The notes: a model not told the origin generated them from the letters alone. Counted from the stretch's first letter, positions 24,444 to 36,523 are shown. The stretch is DNA of 64,000 nucleotides from Cystobasidiopsis lactophilus (GCA_001599975.1 BCIO01000005.1:1612001-1676000), one strand, 5' to 3'. Numbers and translations: made by a program.

Positions 24444-25324
24444 TTAGCTCGAGCGATGAGCTTGAGCGGGAGTTCTAGACGGACCTTGAAAGAGGCCAAG
24501 CTGCGCAACTCTCAGATCAAGTGCAGAGAAGATAGTGTGTAGGTTTTTCAGCGAACGAGAGGGACCTGACCCTTTCCAACTGCCGGCGGCGCACTCTTCA
24601 ATGAGCTGTCGATCCCGGCTCGACCGATTCAGTCTCTTTGTTCGCGCCTCAGGCGGGGGAGAACTGACTGATCTTGGGCCTTCCGAACCTCCTTGAGATA
24701 CTCCGACTCTGGCACTTTGGCTTTCTTCGAAGGCGGCTCCTCCGGTGCAGCAGCTGGAGACTCTGGCGCGGGCGACTCGGAGCCGCTGGCTGCTGAAGCT
24801 ATCTTCTTGCGCTTGCCCCGGTTCTTCTGTGAGGTCACAAGCAACAAGAGCGTATCAGCACTCGAAGCAAGGCTGAAAGTCCGGGGATCTGGCCTCACGA
24901 TGCGGTCCTCCATTTCTTTCGCTCTGTAATTGGTCAAACACTTGAGTCCCGTGTCATGACTGGAGTAAGGGAAGGCCACCCACTTGAGCTTTGCCGCTTC
25001 TTGCTGCTTCTTCTCCTCCTCGTCCTGTGGGCCCCAGTATCTGATTTAGTCGCCCGTCTGTGACTAGTGTAAAAGGACGCAGGCGCACCTCTTTGATCTT
25101 TCTAAATCGCTCTATGAAGCTGCCATCCGAGCTATATGCAAACAATCAACTCACATCGACAGGACAGGGAGAGCGAGGGCCTACCTGAAGACGCCGCCAA
25201 CCTTGGGCGCCTTGTGATCGGTCGCTGCACTAGTGGCCGCTCTAGACGTAGACGGCGCGGCAGCAGAGAGGCTGGGAGAGTAAGGCGCTGGCGAGGGCGC
25301 TGGGGAGTTGGAAGCCGCCGACAT
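24444..25324 (-). CDS. Unrecognised charged protein
   Basis: Multi-exon minus-strand gene starting MSAASNSPAPSPAPYSPSLS at 25324 (a disordered Ser/Pro/Ala leader). Then come HKAPKVGGVF, SSDGSFIERFRKIKE and a charged coiled-coil-like part DEEEKKQQEAAKLKWVAFPY. A conserved-looking segment follows (SHDTGLKCLTNYRAKEMEDR), then KNRGKRKKIASAASGSESPA, an acidic Pro-rich patch and a basic patch (PPSKKAKVPESEYLKEVRKA). The last exons are inferred to read HSLKSAPPAVGKGPSRTPAQ, with a stop at 24444-24446. Basic runs (KRKK, KKAK) suggest nuclear import. I do not recognise the family. The internal exons are better supported than the C-terminus. Confidence 0.5.
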
Positions 25325-25608
25325 TTTGGTCGTGGAACGCGGCCAAGCTGTCGACGCCGGCTAGTCGCCCGGCTTGAGCGCGATCCGGGGCACTCATGGG
25401 CAGTCATCAGAGATGCTCGAAGAAGTGAACAGGCGCCCAAGCGGCCGAGTGGACAATTTGAAGCAAAACAAATGCGATGAGATCCCCCTCGTCTGCCTAA
25501 CGCCCGCTGCTGTTGCCTCTAAATAGTATTCACAAAGCCCTAGCCCCATGAGCATGACCCTCTTGACCAGTAGAGCGGGCCAGGTGAGGCGAAAAGGGCC
25601 GAGATTTT

Positions 25609-26372
25609 TTAGTGGTGGTGCTCGTCGCCGCCCTGTTTTGGCGGCAGGTTGGGCCGGATCTCGTAGTTGATGGTGAGGTCAGTGAGGTCGGTTTGCGAGC
25701 CGACTGGGATGCCTGTCAGATGCCCAAAAATGGAAATCAGTCTCTACGGCTGAGAATGATAAAGGGAGGACAAGCAACTGACAATGAGGAGATGCCTGCT
25801 CGAACGACCTGTGGAGGGAAACGCCAATAAGCACCACCAAGAACTAAGGTATAAAGTCACCCACTGTGCGTATCGCTTGCGCCTGAGCTTGGGCACTTCG
25901 GCCAGCTGGACCAACCAGCGATCGTCGGCTTCCTGGAGGGACTGCTTGAGGCGCTCCTCGCTCTTGCTCTGGGCCAACTTCTTGTCCGGGTGGTGGTAGG
26001 CCAGGTAGCGGGTCAGCCACGGCTTGCCCTCGTCCTCCGCCTCAGCGGGGTAGCCCTCCTCGGTCCGGTGCAGAGGGTCAGTCGGCGTCGAGTTGGCAGA
26101 GGCCGAGTAGCGGTAGAGCAGGAAGCCGGCCACGCCAGCGACCGCCGTAATAGGCCATAGCACAGAGTGGAAGCCTGTACGCAAGCGTCGAATGTAATCA
26201 ACACAAGGGAATATTGATGTCGAGGAGGGCGGGTGCTCAGCGCACCTTCTTGCCGGAACACTTCCTCGCCAGCCTCTGCTGCGTGGCCGTGGCCGTGCGC
26301 TGCTGCTGTTGATGCGCTGCGCCGTGACGCAGACGCTTTGAGCGCGGCGGGCAACACTCTCCGGCCCAGCAT
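25609..26372 (-). CDS. Mitochondrial complex I 17.8 kDa-type subunit
   Basis: Starts MLGRRVLPAALKASASRRSA at 26372, a mitochondrial-type presequence, then a His-rich AAHGHGHAAEAGEEVFRQE. A single membrane span (VLWPITAVAGVAGFLLYRYS) follows, then a hydrophilic matrix or intermembrane domain with HRTEEGYPAEAEDEGKPWLT, and helices (EERLKQSLQEADDRWLVQLA). The end is SFEQASPHCIPVGSQTDLTD, LTINYEIRPNLPPK and a His-rich tail (stop 25609-25611). The FEQASP...PVGSQTDL ending resembles the fungal complex I 17.8-kDa subunit (N. crassa nuo-17.8 family). Fungal-specific subunits are short and vary, so the exact name is an inference. Divergent from MED12 with an 83-bp gap. Confidence 0.6.
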
Positions 26373-26455
26373 GACTTTTGAGGCACGACGCTGCTCACCT
26401 CCAACCTGTTCCTCGCCCGGCCAAGTTCCCCGTCGCTGCTCAATGCTTTGAAGTC
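26373..26455. promoter_or_regulatory. Very short divergent promoter (complex I subunit / MED12)
   Basis: Only 83 bp separate the two start codons. The core promoter of at least one gene must overlap the other's 5' UTR or coding sequence. Confidence 0.45.
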
Positions 26456-29400
26456 ATGGAAGCCGAGCTCAGCACCAGGGGCCTGGTCATTACCCACACC
26501 GAGCCGCCCAGCTGGCGCAGGTCCTTGCTCTCAGCCGCTCCTCCAGCTGCCAGCTCGAGCAATGCGCCGAGCACCGGGTCAGGCTTGGACTCTGCCTTCC
26601 CCGGTTTTTACCCTACCCACAGCGCACAGGAGGAGAACGTCTTGACAGAGCTGTTCGTCAAGAATGGCTACACCCCAAAGACTGTGGTCCAAGTGAGCTT
26701 TCCTCCCCTCACGAAAGCCTCCTCCTTTGGCTAAATAGAGAGTCCTCCCCAGACGGAAGCGTTTTCGGCGCACCAAATGATCTACCAGCGCATCCATGAT
26801 AACTCTCTGTTGCCTCAGCTGGCAGCGCTGGTCGAGAGCGTGCAGAGCGCCGCCAAATTGAACGAGCCGGCAATTGCGTAGGCCTTTCTCTCCCCTCTAG
26901 AACCCACTTCGGTTTCTAAAAACCGGAGGTCCTTTTCCGTCTACAGACCACACTCTGTAAAACTGCCGAACCGAGTGGTCCTGTCCGACCCAAAGCGCGA
27001 GGCTTGGATCTTGGACCTCGTTGACCCCGCCGTGCCTCTGCCCAAGCTGGCCAAGAACAACGTGCCGCACGGCTTCAAGGGAGAAAAGGTCCTTGACCTC
27101 GTCGTCAATCGGCGCGTGCCCATCCTGAGGGCCATCTGGCTCATCAAGGTTGTTGGCGCGCATGAGATTGTGGGTCGTCACCGCTTGGCCTTAGCACTTT
27201 CACATCGGGCTCACTGTTGTCTTCTGGTCCCACAGCAAGCCCAAAGGAATCGACCGGGGTTTGCGATTGACAACTACACGAACGAGTGGACGCTCGTCGT
27301 GTGCGAGTACATCAAGAAGCAGCTCTCCGAGATCATCCTCCCCGCCGCGCCCGTCATCTCGAGGCCCGGCATGAACATCAAGGGCAAGGCCCGAGCCACC
27401 TTGACCGACCCCGCCTTGAGGTCCAAATACGCTTCTAAGATGAACTACTTGTAAAGCCTGCTTTTTCCATTCTCCCGTCGCGCGAAGCTCACGTCCAATT
27501 TAGGTTCGAGCTGGTTCACAGCATGATGGACCAAGACCTGTTCAACAAGGCCCAGTTCTTCGCCTTCCTCACCGCCCAGCTCAAGACCGTCCACTTTGGC
27601 CAGCTGCCCTTTATGCTCATCTTGGCCTTTGAGCTCCTCGACTTCTACGCGCCTTCGTCCATCACCTCCCCGAAAGGAAGCTTGTTGGTCACCCAAGACG
27701 TGGTGGAAGCCTGCGTCGACCGATTGGCCGAATGTCGCGCGGCCGCGGTGCCCTTCCAAGCTTTGGACGAGCAGCTGCGGCACCTCCTTCGCTCCATCTT
27801 GGTCGCCTCCCCGGACAGCTTGGTTGCGCCCAAACTGTGGCTGGCGCACGATAATTTATTAGAGGACACGCTGCTGGGATCGCCAACCAAGCAAGAGCGC
27901 GACCTGGTCTGGCCTCTGAAGCAACGCGTGAACCGCCTGCTCTTCCGCTTTGATCCTGCCCCTTTTGACTCGACTGTACTCGACCTAATCAACATCATGG
28001 ACTCCTGCCGCATCTCCGTCGACATCGGGGAGCTCTACGCCCAATTGGCTGGGTCCGCCGCAGCTTCTTGGCCTTTGAAAATCCACACCCTCTTGACCTG
28101 GACCTGCACCAAGGACCGACGGGGCGCGTGCCGAAAGTACATCCTCTGCGCCGTACTCCAGCGCGTGGTGGACGACAACCCGGACCTCGACCTGCATCGG
28201 ATCCTGCTCGATTGGCTCGACACCGTGGCCGAGCGCTTTCCGGAGATCGAGTGGGCTGACGTCGCCAGAGCTGTGGGCGAGCTCCAACAGGTGGACCTAT
28301 TCTCTTATTCCGACTACATGCAAGACGTCGTCGCCCGGGGCTACATCAATGCCTCTTCTAAAGAGGTGGGTCCAGAGTCTATTTTAACTGTCAGTCCTTC
28401 AGCTCTTGACGTGCTATCTCGCCACAGACGAGCATCCATAAGGACATCCTCACTTCGCTCATTCCACCAACCCAACCTGGCGCCCTGGTCACCCAACGTC
28501 GCGTCATCCTCGGGTCCGACCGTATCACCCAGTCTCGACAGGTGCTGTCTTCGGCCAGGGAGAACTTGCTCGCCCTCTACACGTCGGACTCGTTCCCGAA
28601 CGCTAAAGAGGCCTTGGCGCGCTTGGAGCCTTGCCTTTTCGGCTTGTCGACTTGGGAAGAGCGCCACCTGTTCGTCGCCGCCTTCTTGGAGCCTTTGATA
28701 GCATCCCAAGCGTAGGTTGACCTCGCTTGGATATCTTCGAAACGGAGATGCCAATGCTTTGATGCACAGCCAAAATATGACCTCGTTCCAACTTTCCGTC
28801 ATCTTTCACGCCGTTCACACCCTCGACCACGTCCGCTTGCTAATCAAGGTACGTTGAAGTCTTCCTGGTGAGATGAAAGAAGGGTCTCACACTTGATCGA
28901 CCTCGTACAGTGCGCCATGAAGGCCTTGGAGCTGATCTCAGACCCGGCTCTTCTGGTTGTGGTCACAGACACACTCATTGTCAACCAGGACAGCATCTTT
29001 GCGCTTGGCGAGCAGCCTCTGTTGGAAATGATTCGCGCGACCTATAAGCGGGTCTACACCGAGAATCGCTACCCGCATTGCCTGGCGCTGGCACTTCAGT
29101 CGCTGACCAAAGTCCACCCGCCCCTCTATGTTCGTCCTATAATTTCATTTCAGCTCGAAAATTCCATTGATTAGCTTGAACAGCCGCTGGTGACGACAAG
29201 TGCCACACCGGCTTTGGCCAACCCCCTGTTGGCGGGCATGTCTGAAATGCAATCTGGCTCGGCTGCGCCTGTCAACCTGGCACTACAACTCTCCCAGAAG
29301 ATTGCACACAGCCCCGAATTGGGCGTTGCCGTAGTCGACGTCGCTGCGAGGTTGTTCAGAGACGGCACGTCCGAGGGCACCTTGGCTTTCTTTCTGCAGC

Positions 29401-31137
29401 AAATCGACACTCATTTGGACAGCACATTCGAAGCGTTTGTTCAAACCTGGCTGCAAATCACCCCCATCGACACCTTGCAAGCGTCGGCAACGCTTATCTC
29501 CACCCTCTTCTTCAGCCGCCTCATCTCCCTTCACACTCTCTTGGCCGCCTACGTCCTGCCACTACTCGAAAACCAATTGGACGATGCGCAAATATTTCAA
29601 ACCGTCTCCAGTGTCTTCATTATGGATCCGCTCTTCGACCCCGGCAGCGCCCTTCTGAAGCTGGAAGACCTGCTCCTCGCCATGGCCCAGGTCACCGGCT
29701 TGTGCGCTTCTGACTTTGGTTGCCAAACCATGTGGAAGATTCTCGAAGCGATCGCTGTCTGGTCTGATGTACCGCAGCCCGTGCAGGAGCTCCGCCAAGC
29801 TATCACTCAGTCCTTCAGGACCAAGCAAGCTCTCTGGGTCCGCAAAGAGCATTTCAAGCCTTGGCTGTTCCAAGATGGTCCTATCAGCCAGTGTGCTCGC
29901 CAGCTATTGGAGCTCTCCGACAACGAAGAGACGTGCTTGGATGGCCCTTGGACCGACATGTCCATTTGGAAAATCTTCAAAGTTCAATGCCAGCTCAAAC
30001 GGTGGCTCCTTGCCAATCCCGACCCATCCGATCTGCTCCGGTCATTCGTTTTTGAAGGGACGGTGCCCGGACTTTCCAGGTTACTCCTCCCGCAATCGGA
30101 TTTGGCTGCAGCGGGGTCCCTCTTCGGCTCAATCCTGCAAGCGGCTGGCAAGCAACTCAGCCATCCGCAACCTTTGTCTATCGAGTGGAGATCTTCTTTC
30201 GAGGCCGCTGGAGCAAAAGCTAGGAGATTGGCAGAGTGGAACAGCCTCGGTGAAGGCACCCCTTCGCCGGCTGGCTTCAAATGGGAACAGTGGTTGGAAA
30301 CCGCGAAAACCTTTCAAAACACCACCCTGTCGACCACGGAGCTCAACACTTTGCTCGTCACCCTCTTTGGTTTTTTGCATCTTCAGCTGTTGGCTCAGAG
30401 CAAGACCGGAGATGTTGAAGGACTCCAACAACTGCTGGGCGGTCTGCTTCCCCTTTTCGAGGTAAGGTCCAGAACGTCTAACCTGCGGCATCGTCTGAGA
30501 GCTTTTATCCCGCAGATGTCAGAGCTCAGCTCCGCTGTCCGGCAAGATCTGGTTGATTCTTTTGGCTTTGTGGCTTCTTGTGAGTTGTGCTCGGCCCAAT
30601 GCCCTAGTTCATCTACCTATACTCTCAACAGATCTGGCGCCCCAACAGTTGCTACAGCTGTTCCAGGAAGTTTCTTCCGACTTGCGCCCGCAACTACGAC
30701 CTTATCTGGTGAAGGATTTCAGTGCAACAACCGTGCAGCTTATCTCGACGATGTCCGGGAGGGCGGTTCTTTCCACCGAGCGAAAGGTTCTCCCTTGGGA
30801 GCAGCTCGAGGCTTTCGTCGACGCGACGGCCGCCGCCCATGCCACCAACAAGGCTCCCCTCGACATCACGAAGTTTGGCCTACAGGCAGTCGAAGTCCCC
30901 ACTCCTCTGAAGAGCGCACCTGTTCGCCAGATGACCCGCCAATTTGGCGAGCAGTGCAACTTCGATTCCGAGGTCTGGACGGCACGGGAGACGAGTTGGC
31001 AGCGGGATCAGCGCCGCGGCTTGGCGAGCCGGGCCTTTGAGAAACCCGAGCCAACGGAAGCTCCAGCACCGCAACTCAAGAGAAAGGCGTCATCAAACTC
31101 GCAAGATGGCGCGGTCACGAAGAAAAGCAAGAGTTGA
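26456..31137 (+). CDS. MED12: Mediator complex subunit 12 (Srb8)
   Basis: Subunit of the CDK8 kinase module of Mediator, a nuclear transcription regulator that activates Cdk8/CycC. It starts MEAELSTRGLVITHTEPPSW at 26456. The conserved Med12 N-terminal block PKLAKNNVPHGFKGEKVLDL, then VVNRRVPILRAIWLIKVVGA, is present. It is followed by FAIDNYTNEWTLVVCEYIKK and the long alpha-helical region LFELVHSMMDQDLFNKAQFF. The rest is leucine-rich helical sequence with few landmarks, ending in a basic KRKASSNSQDGAVTKKSKS (stop 31135-31137), a likely nuclear signal. About 1,500 residues, close to yeast Srb8 and shorter than animal MED12. Around ten short introns, with two long exons. Confidence 0.88.
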
Positions 31138-31247
31138 TCTCTATATCCACCATCTTTTGATTCCTTGCATTTGCCATACCACGACGCGGTTCACTGTAGC
31201 ACGGTTCTCGTTTGCATTTTGCATGGCCATTGTACTTTTATAATCTT

Positions 31248-32223
31248 TCAAACGCCCTTGCCGCTCGCGGGGACGATCTGAACTTCGAGCTTTAGCATCT
31301 CCATGCTTCAAGGGTGGCGCGGCCACTTACCTCGATCCAGTAGTTGTCAGGGTCGAGGAGGAAAGCAATGTGACGCATCTTGCCGTCCTGCGCGTCCGGA
31401 TCAGAAACCGAACGGGCACGACTCAACGAGGGCTTACTTGAGGTCGCTTCTTGAACTTGACACCCAGCTCTTCGAAGCGAGCGCACGACTTCTCGACATC
31501 ATCGACCGAGATGGCAATATGACCGAATCCTGGGGCGCTCGCGAATGAGTGGAAGTTGCTCCCGAGCTCGGAGCAGGACTGACCGCGGCCAGGATCCTCG
31601 TTTCCGTTTGCATACCCCCGGAATTCAGGGTCGGACTCGGTACCATGGTTATGGGTGAGTCTGCAATACAAGTCTCGGTGAGTTGAACTGATGCAACCAA
31701 GAGCTCTAATGCTCACTCGAGGATGCCTTCGCGGCCGAAGCGAGCCTTGGCCTTCTCCTCGATTGACTGAGAGCCGTCGCTATGATCGAAAGCCAAGAAG
31801 TACAGCGTGAACTAGAATGAAGGCGAGTGAGAAGCTGTTTAGTCCAAGACGGGGGATCCGCCTACGTCGCCGCCCTTGTGCGTGTCGATCTGATCGACAT
31901 TCAATCAGCTCCCGTATCGCTAATGGAGCGCTTTACACACCAACTCCATGCCGAGGATGCTGGAGTGTAAGGCGTCAATACAAGCGCCACCTCTGGAAAA
32001 CGGGACAAGTGCTCTCACTCCTGGTCTGCTCTCCCAGATTCAGAGTGTGCCCCTCAGTCCGAAAGGGCAGGACTCACAGAATGCCAGAGACACTTTAGGG
32101 TCCTTGACCCGCAACATCTAAAGCCGCATGATCAGCGGACTGAAAGCGAGCTTAGGCGACGCAGCTTAAACGCACGGTGTGGTTGAAGCGGAACGAAGAG
32201 GTTTCTGCAGATCGGGTCGACAT
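31248..32223 (-). CDS. GLO1: Glyoxalase I (lactoylglutathione lyase), single domain
   Basis: Zn-dependent enzyme that converts the methylglyoxal-glutathione hemithioacetal to S-lactoylglutathione. It starts [16 protein letters not shown] at 32223 and continues [108 protein letters not shown] and IVPASGKGV (stop 31248-31250). The metal ligands H, E, H and E of the VOC fold fall in FNHT, LELTHNHG, GHIAI and WIE. A single domain of about 165 residues, unlike the tandem two-domain enzyme of budding yeast. Six or more introns in a 1-kb gene. Confidence 0.92.
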
Positions 32224-32614
32224 CTTGGTTGCCAGGGAGGGGCTAACTGTTGAGAACCGGATCTTGTTCGAAAGTGAGGCGGGCTGCTGCGATCGCCCTT
32301 GAGCATTCGGGGAACCCAGATCAAGGCCAGTAGAGACGCACGTTCAGATGCTGCAAAGTCTGAAAAAGCCTCGTAGCACCTCGCTGCATCGGACCGACCG
32401 ACAATCGTCCGGCGAGGGGGCAGCGCGGCTAAAATGTTGGTGCGTGCGATTTGATCTGAATGGATGCCTGAGGTTATAGGAGAATGCAGAGGAACGAAGT
32501 CGAATGCTGGTCTAAAGAAAATGAGAGACAATCGGGGGTATTTCGATATTTGTTCCCTTTCCGGCCCATATCGTTCTTTGAGCCGTCACAATGCGCGGTG
32601 GAAAATGTTGCCAA
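32224..32614. other. Intergenic region upstream of GLO1
   Basis: About 390 bp between the GLO1 start and the BZW-like stop, both on the minus strand. No gene-like segment seen. Confidence 0.4.
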
Positions 32615-34509
32615 TCATTCCTCCTCATCAGACTCATCTTCTTGCTCTTGAAGCTTCTTGACAAGGGGTTCGGCAGCCTTAAGGAAGTTCTGGCGACCTT
32701 GGGGCTTAGAGCCTTTGCTGTGCCAATAAATGATGGCGCCGCTCGACAGCACGTCGTCATTGAAAAGGGTCTGCAAGAGGCCGTGAAGATAAGCATAACG
32801 ACTGCGACGAATGGTAGGAGACACTTGCCAACAAGATCTTGACGAAAGCGCTAGTCACTTGAGCATTGTCGTAGCACCAAACTTGGATAGTGTTGCTGTG
32901 GAAGAGAAGGGGCAGGGATCAAGGAAGCTCTTGGCAATCTGGCCCTTCAACTCACATGAGGCCAACCTCAGTCCTGGCGTTCGTGCAGAACGTCTCCAAG
33001 ACGGGAGCCAGTTCCTGTCGCTCAATCTTAGAACGATGCCCGTATTCCGACGAGGAAAAGAACATACCTTGAGCTCCTTCAGTAGGTTCTCGGTGAGCTC
33101 TTGAGGGGTGCCCTCGCTGAGGTTGACGGCGGAGACAAGGCCGGTCCAGATCAGAGTGACGAAGTCGACCTCAGTGATGGCCTTGCTCTTTTCCTGCCTT
33201 TTGAGGTAGGCGATCATCTGTGCTTCTTCACTTAACAAAGTGCTCGACGGGGCATAAAGAGGAACCTGGACGCACCTCTTCGGTGCCCTCGGTGCCTCGG
33301 ACCATCTCCTTCAAATGGCCCAAAGTTTCGCGGGTGAGCTCGGCGCTGCGTTGCTTTTGGTACATCTCGGTGACCGCATCGAGCTTGGCGAGCTTGAAGA
33401 AGGCGGCCATCTCGGGGAAGGTGCGGCGAGTGGTGGGGAAGAACTCGAGCAGGTCGGTGACCCCACCGCGGCGCAGGGACGAGCTGAGGACCTGCAGGTG
33501 CCATTTCTCGCTTAGACAACCGAGATAGGTCTTTAGAGGAGGATACCCTACATCAATTGATTCGTTGGCCAGGAAGACCTTGAGGTAGACAGCCAAGAAG
33601 GCGGCGGCCGAGCCGTCCTTGACCAAGTGGTCCTTCCTGGTGGCGGCCAACACGTTGGGAAGGGCCAGGCCCTGGGTGACGAAGAGGGCAGTGGCCATGG
33701 CCAGTTTGTCCTGGTTGGGTCTGGCGGGGGTCGAGGGTACACCCACGCTGGGCGTGGCAGCCCTCGAAGGAGGGTTGGAGGCCAAATCCTCGACCGGGGC
33801 GGGCAGGCTGGCGGTCTTGGCCAGGGGCGTAGAAGCTCCAGAGGGCGTGGGCGGCACGCTGGCCGTCATGGGCGTGCCAGGCTGGGCGGCTTGCGGGCCA
33901 TCGTACTTGTTGACGTGCTGGAGGATGGCGGGCAGGGAGACTTCCTCAAAGTCCTTTTGCAGGTACTTAAAGCGGCGGATCAGCTTGTTGAAAACCTCAA
34001 CGACGGCCTTGACTTGGTTCACGTCGGCCGGCTCTTTGGTGGCGGAAGCCAGCAGGCTGAAGGGGCATGGCGGCGCGCTGTCCGCGATGTAGGAGCCGCC
34101 AGGGGCGAGCAGGCGGCCCACGAGGAGCAGTTGGAAGAGTTCTTGTTCATACCTGTGCGGTCTTATGAACACAGTACTCGAAAAGTCAAGCGAAAGAGGG
34201 GTTGAGAGAACGCACTTTCTGAAGTCGAGCGTGTTGCCGAGTTCGTCTAGCTTCTTGGCGAAACCATCAAAATCGGTGGGTGGGACCTCCTCGAGATGCT
34301 TGATGAGCGTGTCTCGGAAGACGGTGGGCTCGTACTTGGCGGCTTTTGGTGGACGTGCCAAAGCATCAGCGCTCCTTCCCTTTGCTTCTTCGAGGCAAGC
34401 CTGAGCGACTCACCGGCCTTGACGACACCCTTGCGCTGCTTCTGCTTGACCTGTACAGTCACCGACACCGCTTAGCAGGCTGCACTTGGTCGCCAAAAAT
34501 GCCAGACAT
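32615..34509 (-). CDS. BZW/eIF5-mimic protein (W2 domain)
   Basis: Translation regulator that resembles the C-terminal half of eIF5 and competes for eIF2. It starts MSGIFGDQ at 34509, then KQKQRKGVVKAGARPPKAAK and KYEPTVFRDTLIKHLEE. An N-terminal MIF4G-like helical region follows (FAKKLDELGNTLDFRKYEQE, KAVVEVFNKLIRRFKYLQKD) with a Pro/Thr-rich loop inserted. Then comes ATALFVTQGLALPNVLAATR and a W2 domain with acidic/aromatic boxes near the end (IYWHSKGSKPQGRQNFLKAA, VKKLQEQEDESDEEE, stop 32615-32617). eIF5 itself is excluded because the N-terminal GAP domain with its zinc finger is missing. About 440 residues, as in BZW1/2. Confidence 0.88.
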
Positions 34510-34908
34510 GAGCTCACCCTGTGATTTCGGCCCAACGCGCTGGTCAGTGCCAGTTCTCATCAAGCGAGGCTGGATTGAAGCATGCGCACCCTGCTAGGGA
34601 CGGTTTGGCTCCAGACGCTGCCTTCTGTTGTCCAATCTGAGTGGCGTTGTACATTCACTAGGGGTCCTTTTTTGCTGGAGAGGCTTTTGGATGTTGGTTC
34701 TAGAGCTGTGCGTTGGGCGTCAGCGGGTGCTGCCAGCGCGGGCAATGCATGGACGTACATTTAAAGAGGAGTATAGCCAAGTATAACGGACGACCAGCTC
34801 CAAAAGCAATTCAGCGCAGGCGAGTCCACCTCGGGGGTCACTTGCTTCGACCTCCGCCACCACCTCGATCCACCCCCTCTGCTCGGCGGTGTCCCGACTG
34901 GCGCCAAC
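34510..34908. promoter_or_regulatory. Divergent intergenic region BZW / FAR1-like gene
   Basis: About 400 bp between two divergent genes. A 5' exon of the FAR1-like gene may begin here (around 34790-34908 the frame ending HHLDPPPLLGGVPTGAN stays open), but no start is convincing. Confidence 0.35.
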
Positions 34909-36523
34909 ATGACTATGCCCATAGGCCGCGCGACCACTCTGCACATGCCAGACACCGGCGACGAGTTCCAAACCAAAGCGTAAGTCGCTCAGCCCTTATC
35001 TGGGCCCGCCATCCTCAAAACCCTGCCCAGCGAGTTTATTGAGCACTGCAACGCTAGTAGGCGGTCTCCCTCCCTCCGGACGCTTATTATGAACCCATAT
35101 CTGCCTTTGAACAGTCGCTGAGGCCATTGGCTTGTGAGTTTCGAGCCCGAAAGGCTGGCTTTCGTCCCGCTGATCTCCCGCCTGGTTGCTCGATCAACAG
35201 CCGACTTTGGATCACGGAAGGCAGTTTGGACGAGGACAGCGAGTCCAAAGGGAATTTTGAGCTCTTGTGCGTGCCTGCCTGGTCCCTTCGCCAAACTTGT
35301 TGGGCCAAAGCTGACCGTGGGGCACAAATCGCCACCGCGTGCGCAGGTGCAGCAAATATCGGCAGCTCCACAATGGCAAGCGCACTCGTGTTGGAGGCTG
35401 CAGGTAGGATTTCCACCAGTGTGGACCCGGCGACACACTGAGCGCAAGGCGCAGATTCAAGCTGGTGGCGAAAAAGACCTCCCAGATGACCTGGAAGGTC
35501 ACAGTCTCTCGCACCGACCACAACCACGACCTCGGCCTCTCCACGACGCCTCGACAGGTCCCAAAGCCTCGCAAAGGCAAGAAGAACAAAACGATTGGCT
35601 CACCAGATATGAAGTGGGTGTCTCGGTCTCTCCGTCTTCGCCATTGTGCCTTCTTGCTGAGTATGAACCTCACGCCCACAGCCAGCAACAAGATTCCGTT
35701 CAGCAAGTGACCACTTTGCCCATCGCCGGCCCCAGCACGGGCGTTTCTCCCTCCACTCCAGCCCATACGCCCTTCGACCCCAATGCCGCCGGCATGCCGT
35801 CCTTGGAGACTCTTCACCACTTCTTCCACCTCAACCAGCTCGGGGTCTCCGGTCTTCCACCCCTGACGCACACTGAACATCCAAGTGCCGCGGGTGCTTC
35901 GGTGGCCCAAGCTCGAGCCGGTCTCCAAGCCCCCTCCATGGCTGACCCCACCCAGAACGCCAACCAGTTCGCCGTCGAAAACCAAGGCCCCCCTCCTCAG
36001 ATGCACACCCCCACCCAGCAGCAGAGCAGCCAGAGCCTTGTCAACGCCTACAGACAGCAGCACGCCTTGAACCAGCATCAGCCCCAAGACGTTTCCAGCC
36101 CCAACAACAATAGCGGCTACGCCGGCCTGCCTTGGGAGACGCTCTTGAACCAGATTGCCCCAGAGCTCGTGCCATACGGCGAGAGCTTCATCAGGGTGAG
36201 CGAGAGCGCACTCGGGACCATTACAGCCGAAGTCTGACGTTTTCGTGCTCGCTTCATAGCTCGGCTGCACCGAGCCCGCCTCCTTGCTCAAGTTGCCCGA
36301 AGATCAAATTCGCATCTTCATCAACGACGAGTGCGTTTGTCTCTTGAACTCTAAGTCCGATGCTGTGGCTCATGGCTTGTTGCGTTCGTACAGTTTGCCT
36401 TCCGTCTACCCCGAACTCAACATGAAGCGCTTCCATCTGCGCTTGCTGACCACTCACCTCCTCAATATCGCCAAGCTGATCGAACGGGACAGAGGCGGAA
36501 GGCGCTTCGGCATCTCACACTGA
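34909..36523 (+). CDS. FAR1-like (WRKY-GCM1 fold) domain protein, Q-rich
   Basis: Putative nuclear regulator. A FAR1-type zinc-chelating domain is read across introns: ISAFEQSLRPLAC, then ESKGNFELLCSKYRQLHNGK, RTRVGGCRRFKLVAKKTSQM and TWKVTVSRTDHNHDLG, with C...C...HxH ligands and the HNH typical of the fold. A basic stretch follows (KPRKGKKNKTIGSP), then a Gln/Pro/Asn-rich linker (35700-36110). A folded C-terminal part ends the protein: LPWETLLNQIAPELVPYGES, then LLKLPEDQIRIFINDECVCL, ending RDRGGRRFGISH (stop 36521-36523). The domain is known from plant FHY3/FAR1 and Mutator-like transposases, but no transposase core is present here. The 5' end (MTMPIGRATTLHMPDTGDEF at 34909) does not join in phase to the next exon in my model, so exon 1 is uncertain. 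Confidence 0.6.

Noticed and set aside
31308-31548. Antisense ORFs over GLO1
   Set aside because: Shadow frames of a well-supported multi-exon glyoxalase gene.
35134-36291. Overlapping long ORFs on both strands across the FAR1-like gene
   Set aside because: The minus-strand frame and the upstream part of the plus frame lack family features; the HNH domain and the Gln-rich linker explain the coding signal.
34909-36523. Possible Mutator-like transposable element, because of the FAR1-type domain
   Set aside because: No DDE transposase core, no terminal inverted repeats and no target-site duplication seen; the gene continues with a Gln-rich linker and a unique domain.
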